The notes under the pieces are model-generated. The model was not told the DNA's origin. It saw only the letters and a list, made by a program, of their open reading frames with translations, and made no database searches. Made by a program: the position numbers and the translations under genes. A stretch of 64,000 bases of DNA, from positions 42,247,598 to 42,311,597 of the forward strand of contig NC_030385.2 of the NCBI RefSeq assembly GCF_001625215.2, in the 5' to 3' direction. Below are positions 23,268 to 36,000 of the stretch, in pieces. Origin of the DNA: Daucus carota subsp. sativus (taxonomy: Eukaryota > Streptophyta > Magnoliopsida > Apiales > Apiaceae). Position 1 is the stretch's first letter; each line of letters starts with the position of its first letter.

Positions 23268-23892
23268 CGCTTCACAAGCTCCGGTCCCTTACCTGTCGAA
23301 GAATCAAATTGCTGCATCAGCTTGCCTCCGTTTCCTTCAAGTGAAAGCCTTCATATACCGAGACCTGCCTGCAGGAGTTGGCCCATGAACATGAAAATTT
23401 GTTTGTATAAAGCTGGCATTACAAACAGAGAGAATACTATTATCATTTCATGATACAAAAAAAATTCTTGAACTTATTCTGGAAAATAGGAATCCTTGAT
23501 GGAAACACACTTCAATCACTACATAAAAGGATACATAAAAACAAAAAAAAATCTCTGAAAACCCTGTCAGAGGCAGACGACATTTCCAGGCAAAGCTTTA
23601 AGATAAGAGTTGTACCTGATGATGGTCCGAAGATCCGATGCTTCCAGTAGGAAATTGGGTAATCTGTGCATGCCTCTGGAATAATTTTCCTCCAGTACCC
23701 ATCCTGATATAAATCTACATATCAGTTTCAGGTCTTTTTAACTTCGCTCCCTGAAGTGATCTCCCATCCCAATATATAGAAGTATCAATTTTAAATTCCC
23801 TCTAGGGTCAGTAATAGGTTGCCCTTCTGAGGAATGCATAATCATCAACATCCCTTGCTAAATCAGCTGGATAAGCATTGCTGTACACACAA
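23268..23892 (-). other. Coding-like segments downstream of the large gene (3'UTR or extra exons)
   Basis: Three minus-strand blocks have splice-like borders and protein-like frames. One reads ADLARDVDDYAFLRRATYY then a stop (near 23805-23880). A second reads MGTGGKLFQRHAQITQF and ends at a CATCATCAG donor (about 23619-23704). A third continues VSVYEGFHLKETEAS then a stop. They may be 3'UTR exons, alternative exons of the large gene or a small decayed gene. I cannot assign them. Confidence 0.25.
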
Positions 23893-24002
23893 GATTAAAG
23901 TAGTGCCTGCTCAAAAAATCATGACTTCAATTACAACCGCATCAACTACTTGCCAGCAGCATTTTCCAAGATGAGCAAAAATTCACAACCCAAATCGACA
24001 AA

Positions 24003-27000
24003 TCACTCATTTAATAACTGAAGTATCCCTCGCATCTGAAGATACGGATTCTCCAACAACTTTTCATTGTTGCTCTGCAAAGGAGTAGCAAGAAAACACA
24101 GAAACGTCAGATACTCAAACCTACAAACTGCTGCTTATACAGAAAAAGATTATCTATAATTTAGCAAAAAAAATAAAAAAATTATCTAGTAGCAGAACTA
24201 GTAAATTAAAGCAGATGACAGGTAAAAAAGGCACTTGTTTCTTTTTCTTTAGCCCTTGTTCCAGAAGTTACCACAATAAATTCTACTCAAAGCTCAAAAA
24301 ACAAGAGCTTTACTAAATATTCAGTTAAAAACTTTTTCTTTTGCACAATAGATTTAGTATACATGACTATATACTAAAGTGCCCCACCAAGTTCTCGCTG
24401 TTACCATATATCATTCATCCAGTGACTTGCAAAGTTGCAGAGGCAGCATTATCAAAAATGCACACTATAAGCCATATATGCAATTGTAAGAGATCGAAGT
24501 ACCAGAGTGTTCGAATACTGTCAGAAGTTTAAACCAAATTCAAACTAGAAAAAGGTCCCACCTGCTGAGCTCTATAAACAAGGTTTGAAAGCATCCGTTG
24601 GTAACTTTCTGGTTCTTCTGTCATCATTCTCTGCAAAATAAATCTCATATGTTAATTCGTATTAACCAGGAAAGAGAACATGAAAACAATGGAAGGCTGT
24701 AGAAAATAAGAGATAGTTTGCCTTTAGAAGGAAAGTTGAAGAGTAATATGCCACCCTAGAGTCTGTATCATCCAAGAGCTCCCTACCAAATACAGCAAAA
24801 AAGAAGAAGTTAGATCTTTATACTACTTGAGATCCTTTGTCTAAAGTACCCAACTGCGAAGATACCTAAAGAAATCGTCACCACCAACTTCTTGGAAAGC
24901 AGCAGGTTCAGCAGTGCATTTGCCAACTAAAAGTAAGAGAAGTGTTGCTCTTATATCAGATGTGGCACCAGGAATGTTTCCTCTACCTTTACTACCAACA
25001 GAAACACCTAATGCGATGTTGTCTGTTGCTGCACTGGCAAGTTGGATCAAAGGCCAGTAAAACAAAGCAGCAGGGACTCGTGCAACCAATTGCATGGGTA
25101 CAACAGCTTGTCCTCGGAGTAGTAGGGCAGCCATTGATGCCGTCTCACTTGTTAAAGTATCATTCTTGCTACCAAATTTGTTTTTTGTATCCTCCATGGG
25201 ATCCTCCCCATATAAAGTTCCTGGATTAGCATCATCATGCAGTGTATCTCCACGTGACATTGAACTTGATGGGAGGACTTTCAGGCACAGTTGAGAAAAT
25301 AGAATATAGCACATCTGTGGACAAAAGGCGGAAAAATAATATATAATAAGACAGCTACTAACACTAACACCACCAAAAAGACAATTTTCGTCCAAATATA
25401 GCACTACAAAGTTTTACCCGTACATGTTTTGAAGATTATAAGTAACATTACTAATAAGAAGTAAAGTAGAGAAAGAAATATCACCCGTAAATAATTAATA
25501 ATAAAAATCTTGAGTTCTGTTGCAATCATACTCTTAGAAACTAAAATAATATAAGAAATTCTAATTCCAACAAAAGTTACTAATACATTTTATAAAGTAT
25601 TATTCTCAAAATTGCATCTCAAAACCCACTAATTACATATATTTGTCCAAAAAAGTGGTATAACCATTAACAGTTGATAAACACGGGATCAAACAGTGAA
25701 CCATGTTCTGATTTCTCATTAAGAGGGGAAGTAGGATGAAGTAGTGCAACAAAATAAATTAGATATATCTTATGTGGGGCTTTTTCACAATAAATTCAAC
25801 TTAAAGTATTTTACTTGTTCATTTTAAAGTTATAAATTTTGTTCGGATAAGATGACATGACAACATTACCGTCGATCAAGTTCAACAAAATAAGTCTACT
25901 TTCTTTGAAAATTTACCTTCAAAATGTTTAGGCGGTCTGTCTCGTTTATCTGAGCCACCAAGGACAATGCAGTACTCATCACATCTATTACTACACTTGC
26001 TTTCTCAAGACGACTCTTTTCCTGTAATTGATCAGACACATCATTGCCTAGATGCTGGATCTTTTTCTCATCTAACAAAAATTTGCATCTTACAAGAAGC
26101 CTATCGAGAACAAATAGAAAGCCCCATCTGATGAGGTTATTTTTTGACTTCAGGAGTCCACATAAAAGCCAAATTGATATGGGGACTTCCAGATCCTCTG
26201 AATAATCATTGACACCAGCAAGAGCGATCTTTTGCTGCAAGTTCTTTACATTTGACCATATTGCGTCCTTCTTATCACTGATTTCTGCCATGAGCAAATC
26301 ACCTAACCATAGATACCCATTTTGGCGATACGGAACCCTTTCTGAATGAAGGAGAGAATGTAAAGTGGCCCATGCAAGTTTCGCTTTCATGCAAACATCA
26401 TTTCTTAGAACCCCATCCTCTATACTTTCCAGATAAGTATGAGATTTAGAGATATGTCTCAGGTGGGTAAACTCTGTGTCCAAATTAGAAAGTGAACGAA
26501 CAAGGGTATCAAACTTCTCAATAACCTTTTCTAGGAGCTGCGAAGAGAAGTTCAAATATAAATATAAGAAAACACATTCAAGCAAACCAGGACATAAACA
26601 AATCATCAGCAGGTAGTGCATCTATTCTGCTACCAATCAAAGATCTCATAGAACCAATAGCCCTAGAACCACAGGATTAATTATATATAACTAAACAAAA
26701 GAAACTGCAAAAAATTAAACTATCCTACTAAATTCATGCAATATTGGCTATGACATCAGATGTAAAAATAAATTTGTTCCCCTGTATTTATTACTAGAAA
26801 ACATATAGTATATTTTTGTTATCTTTTAAAAATTACCAAATTTCTCGAGTCTTGGGAAATAAATAATGCATTGCAAGATTACCATATTCAGTCTATCACA
26901 GTTGGCATATCTGGACAAGGCAGCAGCTACTGATCTTCTCAAGAGGTCCCCAACGCCATCCACCCCAAGCCTGACAGAAATATGTAAAGCTTCGGGTGCA

Positions 27001-30000
27001 TCTGCGAGAGTAAGCAATGTTGCAATAACTTGACTCTCGTCATCACTGTACTCAGAAACTCCAGTAGCCAAGCATGCCTCGTTTATTTGATGCAAAACAT
27101 AGTCGAGAAGAATCATGTACAGATTTCTCCTGTCATCCCTAAGATTTGCAAGCACAAACTGCACATAGAAGGCAACTCAATGAAATCTCATACAATTCTG
27201 CAATGACCTAAACTTAATGAAAGAATCTCTTCCGACCATTATCTTCAACCTAGACCTTTCACCAATCACTTAAAAAAATTCTCATACAATTCTGCAATGA
27301 CCCTCTTTCTGGTTTCTTCACTTTCTCCATCTCATTTCAGTTTAAAGTATTATGCCTCTTAAAAGTCCATCCCACTAATTTATTAACTCTATATATAACA
27401 TATCTGAGCTATATTAACACATAAATATATTCTAAACGCTAGTAACTGCAAACTCTAAACCAAGTCTATTTGACCTTTAGAAGCCAGAATGGTCAACTAT
27501 TTATTAATAGAGATCATATTCTCGTATCACAGGAACAAAAAAGAAAGACTAGTTCCATACCTCTATGTAGACAAATTCGATTCCTCCGATCAGATCTACC
27601 TGCTCGACAAGTATTCTAGGACTAGCCAAAGTTGAAGTCGTAGGTCCATCAGGAACTTCGTAAAGCATGTTTGTTAACATGCATATAAGCTTGCAATGGA
27701 CAATTTCTGCCCAGGAGTTCCTTCTGCTAACTTGTATAAGAACCTTAATTACCTGCAAATAGACAGTTCGAATATTGATTAACTATATTTTTCAAGTATA
27801 ATAGTTACAGCTTGTCTGTTTTGTAACTCATCATTAAACAGGAATGAGTGCTAAATGAACAATCATAACCATACAACATGTAATTGGAAAAAAAAAAAAT
27901 ACACGGTGCACAAAATTATCCTACATACTTCATTACATCAAAACCTGTAAGTTTGCAATGTCTTAATAGCAGAAATATGATCACAATTTAGTTTATTAAT
28001 CTAACTGACCAGAGGTGCTTTAAACCTATAAAGTCAAGTGTTCAAAGACACTTCCACGGGAAAATGAAATGGAAAGGATGAATCAAAATAGTTCTCCAAC
28101 TGAAGCTATTAATTAGTCTCTCTCTTTCCAATCAATATAATTTCCATGATCCCATTATATGTTGCCTGTAAAAATCAATAAATATGCCCACTTTATCTCT
28201 TCTTTTTGTTTAACCTTATATTCTGAAGCTGATGCTGCTTACTACAAGACTTTTATTATCAGAGTCGCAAAGTTAATAGCAAGTGAACACAACATATCTT
28301 CATTATAGTTATCCACCACTAGCAAAAAATTTCTTAGAAGATATTTGTAAAGTAAAGTCTGGATCACCAACATAATTATGTTACCACACTAGTTAAAAGG
28401 GATATGGCTGCATTGAAGGATAAAACAATGAAAATACTGACTTACTCTTGCGTCAAGACCCTCTAATCTGCTCCTGCGGATTTTTCCCCTATGACAGACA
28501 AAATAGAGTAAGCAGCTCAGAGCAGAAGCCCAAATAGATTCTTCCTTCTCTTCTATCTGAGGTAAGTAGGTAAAAATCCCTTAGATGATAAAATATGTAA
28601 GTGCCTATTAGGACAACATGATAAGAGATGACCAACTTAATGCAGCACCTGTGATGAAAATTTAAGAATATAACATATATAATGCAGCACATCTGTGATG
28701 AAAATTTAAGAATATAACATATATTTGAAAAGATGACAAGCCCATTCCATGACTTTGTAACCCCCCCCCCCCCCCCCCCCCCCCCCCAAAGTTCTACACT
28801 CTGCCGGAAAAAAGTACCTTGATGCAGTTCACACAACATATAGCCTCCTTTTCAGCTAATTTATGTAATAAATAAAACAGACATGGACACAAGTGGTGCA
28901 TTCAGTTTACATATTCCAGAACAGAAGTAAATACTTCACTATTATGTCACATAAATATGCTCAAATGTTATTTTACAATAAATGCTTTAAGCGGACAAAA
29001 TTGCATGTCATCATCAAGCAGTCTTCAAGAAATGCTTACAAATGTATAACCAACCGGGCCCATACAATTAAATAATTCATAATAAACTTCAATGTTATCT
29101 ATTGGCCCTATTTGGCAGTTAGAGGTTGGGGCTATATTAGAGGTTTGACCATGTTAATCCGCTAATATTAGTGTTTGGTAGTTAATGAATTGAAATAGTG
29201 GTTTGAACACAAAAAGCTACTTGGAGGAGCTTTTTGGATTAGAGGATTGACATGTGTCTAGTTAAAGTACAAAAAAAAAAAAATCAAACAGCTATTTACC
29301 AAACAATTTCACACGAAACAGTTAATTCAATCTGCTAGTCAAGACAACTACTTTAATCAACTAGTCAAAACATCTACTTCAATCCACTAACAGTTAACCT
29401 CTAATTTTCAAACAGGACCATTGTATTCTCGCCTTGCATATGTTCAGGAGAATATCATCTTTTTTTATGATTTGGATTATAAGGGGAAAAAATGGCGTAA
29501 TCTAGACTACCTGAACAAGATGTAGTAGAACCTCGTACAATATACCCAAAATCCAAGACTCAAACTTATCGATAGCTGAGGAGTTCGCTGTCTTGTAATA
29601 GTCTGGCTTTACTGTTCCTTGATTTGCAAGTTGTGTTTCGCTATCGAGATATGGTTCATGGGAATATTCTTCTTCAATAGTGGAAGCATCATCTGCTACC
29701 AAAGGCTCCAACAACTGAGCGTGCACTCCAAGATTTAAAATCAAATCAAAAGCACGAGATTTTGAGTCTAGAAGAGGAGAATTAAGCATTTCCTGAAGAT
29801 AAAATTCATAGCATTAACACAATTATATAACTATTAATTATATATATTAGATATATAAACAGTAATATCCAACTGATCATTTATAATAACAATACGAAAT
29901 TGAGAAAGTTTCACGACCTCTAGCATTGACAGAGTCAGAGGAGCCGCTGTTGCAGAATCCATAACGTACCTACAGAACCATGTTGTTCCACATTAATTAC

Positions 30001-33000
30001 AGGGGAAGGAAAAAAAAAAGAGAAAAGAACAGTCATGCCATATAACTTTAAAATTCAGTATATTAATCTGACTGAACCTGTAGTCTACTGCGACAATTAG
30101 GACAACAATTGTCATATTTGACAGGTTTTTTAATGTATTCAAACATCTACAGCAAGGAAATGAGTGGGGTAACCTTTCCATATATACTATATGGAATTTG
30201 TTGGTACCTTATCATCATGACCTTTTTCCCAAAAAAAAAGCTTAAAAACAGCTGTAGCCACAAACATAGGCACCCATGAGAACATAAAAGGACTTTAAGG
30301 ATAGCAAGAAAGATGTTAAGATTACATTAAAGGATGATTGATATTATTTTCGACTAAAGAGACCGAGACAACTCAAAACTTCGAATAATCATTTATAGGA
30401 AGCCTAAAAGTGTCACACGAGGAAGCTTATAGGCCAACTATTTAACCTAAAGATAAGCGATGTTGCATCTTTCCAGCAACCTATATTTTTACTGTTAAAA
30501 TTTGTATATGCCATGGTACAACAGAGAAAGAAGAGGAGGCATTCGGCATGCTATCTAGTGTCTAGACAAAATTGTTAGGGCGACGGTCAATTCACTCGAA
30601 AACCAGAATATTGGTACAAGATAGTGTAGGAACACAAAAGAACATAGTTAACAGAAAAAATGAACGAAGCAATACAAGCAAACAAATTATGTAAGACATA
30701 CATGTCAATAACAAGTTTTATAAGGACGCTCACGGCAACATCCATCGATGGCTTTCCACTGCTGCTACTTAATTTAGACGTCATGGTCATCAGGTTAGCG
30801 GTCGGAGAAGGTGTTGCTGAGCATACAGCAGCAATGACCTCACACACCTCCACAGAATTTAACTTTAATGGTTGCTGTTCACTGAAATATATATACAAAA
30901 AGAACATATATATATTAGTAGATATAGTCAGATGTAGTATGGAGTTATACCATGGCAACATGGTGACTTTCCTGAAAATGTTTCTTTTATATAAAGCTGC
31001 CCAACTCTTTTTGCCCGGAACATACTATTATTAGGCATCCACACGACAGTAAAATTGATAATGCAAACACTTGCATAACTCCTCATCTATGACACAGAAA
31101 ATAGCATAAATTTAGGAATAACTTATTTACAGTTTAATATATACCTGTAATGGCGGTATTGAAATAGTGGTCGAGGACGTGGGCGGTAAGTGCTCACATG
31201 TGAATCTTCCCTGCAAACAAGTAACATGATTCTCAAATTGTTTATAATAGTTAATAGGGTCAAAGAGGTACTGGGAAAGTGCCTGTGGAGCTGAAGGGAG
31301 AGAATCTATAGTTTAGAATTTGGAACTAAGCTTAGGAACTTTGAAGCTTAGAAATAAATTGTTATGCTTTGGATTTTTTTTCCGAGTTCATACCCTAAGC
31401 ATGCAAGTTTCTAATCAAATCTTCTAATTTCTGAAATCATATGTTGTACAAAAATTACTGGATCCAGCTAGTGTGTAAGTTTTCTTGCCGGGAAATGTAA
31501 ATCAGTATTACATTTTCGGGTTATGTGTAAAAGCGATTTAAAGTAGATTGTTGAGGAGCCTTTGAATGAAGCAAATTAATTTTTGTCCTTATGCGACATC
31601 CTTATTTGGATAGAGATCATTGAGAGTTGTATCTTTAATCCAAGTTTTGGTATCTTCAATGATGGACAAAACCTTTATCACGCTTCCAGCTGTGGCAGTA
31701 TATTTGAGTTTGATTTTTTAATAAATTAATTGATAATGGACAAAGTCACACAGTTCCATAATACCCTACTTCAGCATTAGTACTCGGTGGTAATGCCAGT
31801 ATTAATGCTGAAGTAGGGTATTTTAGATTCGCACATTTAATGACAATACGTCACCAGTTAAGGATATTATTGCCTTGCTAGTTTTGTTTTCAAAATTTTG
31901 TTATTACTGTGTCTAGAGATGCAATATTTCATCCTTAGTGATTTATAGATCGTAATTTATAAGGATTTAAGCCCATACTTAACCTTAATAATTGTAAAAG
32001 CCCAAACATGAAACAGAGGAAACATGCTACCAGTACAAAACCAAGAACTCGAAATGTTATGTTCAAAATATAGAGGCGACGACCACTATTTGCTAAAGGT
32101 TGTACAGTCTAATTTCTTTCGAATTCATGATCATATCCTACTACAAAAAAAAAGTGCAATAGGACAATGTTCTTACTATAGAAAATTGCAATGATCAATA
32201 ATTGTTTCCCCCATTAGGTTACATATGGGGATGAAAGTTTATGAGTTGCCCAACCTCCCAGTACTTGCTTCTTAACAGTTACAAAATTAAACGTATTTTT
32301 CGTAATTCTTAGCTAAAATGGTTTTAAAGCTTATGAAATAGCAAATTCTTAGCTAAAAGGTTTTGGTTTAAAGCCATTAGAGGTCTTATAAAAACCCATG
32401 TAATGTGGAAGGCTTTGAGAAATTTTGTAGAATATGAGAGAAGTGCTCTCACAAGCATTTCTTTACCTCCAACCCCACTCCTTGATTCTTCTTTCTGTAT
32501 TTTGTTACTATTATCTTTCTAGTTCTCTCTCATAACACGCTATATATGCTTTAATCTCTAATTATAGGCAACTTTAAGATTCAAACATATGTAACTCTAA
32601 GTTCCAACATCAACATGAACCAAATTTTCACTTAGCCCGAACATATTCTTGACTGAAAATACATGTCAATATCCCCATATTAGCGTCTTTTAAGGTGGTT
32701 ATTTGTCAGTTGTACTACTGAAAGAATATAAAAAATAGGACAGATAGGAAAGTAATATATTTAACAATGACATTATTAAGTAGTAATTTTCAAAGCAGCA
32801 GGTTTGAGTAGAAAGGACATGCCATATTTGTAGAGAGCCTGTCTTAGAGCGTTTAGATGCTGTTATTGCTCTCATATGGGCACGGGCAGAGGCGGAGTTC
32901 GTTACAGTTGTAAGCAATGAAGTCTGGAGCAATTTATCAAAGTAGGGCATATCAACTGCCCCAAAACTTCTCCAAAGTTCACCCTTCATTTTGGCTTCCA

Positions 33001-36000
33001 TGTCTCCAACAAGGAGTGCAGCCGCACCAACTTCAAGAAAACTGTGTTTGCTTACCTCTTGGCAATTCATAATATGTTCACTGCACAAATAAGTTAGCCA
33101 ACACATTATATAACATAAACCTGAAATAAATGACAATGAACAAATTATGCTGTAGAACATAATTAGTCCAAGCAAATTATTAACACTACAGTGACATTTA
33201 TTATCTACCTATCAGGAGAAAGCAGTGATAATCGCTGATGTCCTTGCCAACGCCATTTGAAAATATCAAAGGCTATGAACTCGAGACCTTCTATACCGTC
33301 AACTGTCTCGATAATCGGTGAGTTTGAAACAGAAGCAGCTGATCCTTCTTTGAGATCTGAAGAGTCTTTAGCACCAGCAGGGTTCAGGTGGGAATTGAAA
33401 GACTTGCTCAACAGAGATGACAACGACGGGAGTAATTGCCTTGATGTTGCAGGAACACCAGTAAGAGCAGCAGGTTCAAATGATCGTTTTGGGACATGTT
33501 GAGCCACTAGAGAACGAACATAATTTAGAGATTTAACAAGTGCTCCTGATGCAAAACTTGACACGGGCAACGGAGATATATTTGAAGATGTTGCTGAAGC
33601 TCCAGATTTACTTGAAGATCTCGACCATGTTGACAACTTCCTAGTGGGGCTAATATTACACTCGCCAATTATGCTCACACAAAACCGGTCTATCTGTAGT
33701 AATGTCTCCTCACTTGGCTTATATCTGTAATAATTGCCAGCATAATTAACTTTCTTTTTTCATGTTTATATGCAAGGCTGGCTATTAACCTGTGCAGTCA
33801 GCCAAACTGCACAGGGCCCCCAGTCTAGGCCCAGGTATACATGTTAAATTTATTGGACAGAATAAACCCAACTCTAGAAAAAAGAAGAAGACACATAAAT
33901 AAAACATAAGAGTGTTTGGTGATTACTAATTTTTTATATGATAAAATATGTAAATTATTGTTAAGTTATGATCAAAGTAATAAAAATCAAAATTTTTTGT
34001 TAAGGATGTACTGAGATGCGGTGTGAATTTTTCTTCAATAAAAGGGTCCAACATTAAAGTTTAGCACAAGGCCTCTTTTATGATTGAGCAGGGCCAGTTT
34101 ACATGCATATCTTTGTTTATATCACTGTCCCTGCCAAGATAACTCTAGAACACTAGTTTTTATATAGGTGCTAAGCCCCTGACTGTCTAAATACTACTTA
34201 GGAGTGAAGCTAGTAAAAGGTGGAGAGAGAACAATGTTGTGGTAGTATAATGTATAGTACCAAATGTTCCGTGTGAATCTCAAAATGGAAATTTACTTAT
34301 TAGTAATCAACCTTTAAAAACTAGCATATGGCAAATTCACTACCTAGTCTCTCACAATGGAAAACATATCAATGATTAAATTATGTAACTATATTTTCTT
34401 CAAGTGCTATAATTCCAAATAACACTTTAATGCATAATTGTACATGTTCTGCACATGACACTACTTTCTTTAAAAAAATCATTATATAACAGTAGAAGAA
34501 TAAGAAAACCAAATAAAATGTGCAAAAATTATACAGATGATAATAAGCAGAGATTAGAAAAAGAAAGGGAGGAATGAGAACTAAGACAGGTCACGATAGT
34601 GAGAAGCTATGGGCCGGTTTAATTAGAGAGAAATTGTTCTAGTTTTTTATCTCTCATTTTTCTAAATTTTCTACATAAAAATCTTCTTTACAAAACTTCT
34701 AAAATACGGGAAAACATGTTCCAAATTCTTTGAAGTCTCCTGCCAAGAGAAGTAAACATACATATTTCTTTGAAGTCTCCTGCCTGGTTCGGTAGTAGGT
34801 AAATTAAATAATAACCCATTTAAGAACATCATGCATGCATCTATATGATTTAGTCTAACAATTCGAATGTGGACAACGAGAGGTACAAAAAAATGTTGCA
34901 TTTTGTACGACGATGAAAATGCTAGTGAAAAATAAATTATTTTTTATTTTTTTGTGAACAAAAAATCTAAGTTAATATATATAAAAGGAAGGTGCTTTTG
35001 GATTTTAAAAGTAACAAAGTTATGAATGGGCTGCGAGACAGAAATGTATTCTTAAAAGAATAATATTCATAAAACATCTAAAATTCCTGAAAGGGTATAA
35101 ATGGGTTTAACCTAAAATATAACCTCTACTTGTAATACTCACATTGCTTTTCAGTTTTTAAACTATAGTATAAAGCTATACGGAAAACACTTAAATATAA
35201 TCTAAATCAGATTACTAAAACTTTCTAAATTATAGCTAAAATTAAGAAACAATGTTTTGCCATATTATACAGTTTAAATATGAAAAACTGAACTATTGAA
35301 CATGTTTCCAATTTATTTTTATTTTCTAAATTTTCATCTAAGAACTGGGGAAATAAACAGGCCCTATGTCGTTCACTAAAGTCGCTCAGGGAGTTGTTAG
35401 TCACAAAGTTCAAAAAACGGACCAGGGTTTATCATCATAACCCAGATTAAATTGGTTGGATCCAAATATATTTGAGTCTGGTCAAATAGATCTGGAGGGT
35501 TAACCCAGGCATCAAGGACTCTACGAAATTTTTTAATGCCAGGACGCCATGTTCTAAGCCATAATAACACTAAAGCTAATAATTGTTTTAAGAAATGTGA
35601 AGATATTAAAGATCCAAATTTGCCTTGCAGATTCAAAATCCAGGGAGTAAATGTTCATATATACATACAAACATGCACAGTTAACATTAAATAAATTTCA
35701 ATAATAATAAATACAAACTACGTAAACAAGATGAATTTCAATGATAAGCACATTTAACATTACATAAATGAATTAAGCCTATAATTCTAGGAATGCTTTT
35801 AAGCAATGGATATACATTTTATCAATGTAAACAAAAACAGAAAGATATAGGATTAATATGTAGACTTACCGTAGAAGATACCGTTTCAGGAGTGCCACGC
35901 ACCTTGTTACTACAGCTGGGCTGATGCACAGGATGTACTATTAGTGCAAGAGGATATAAACAGATTCTAGTGCACATATAATAACTATAAAGTACAATAC

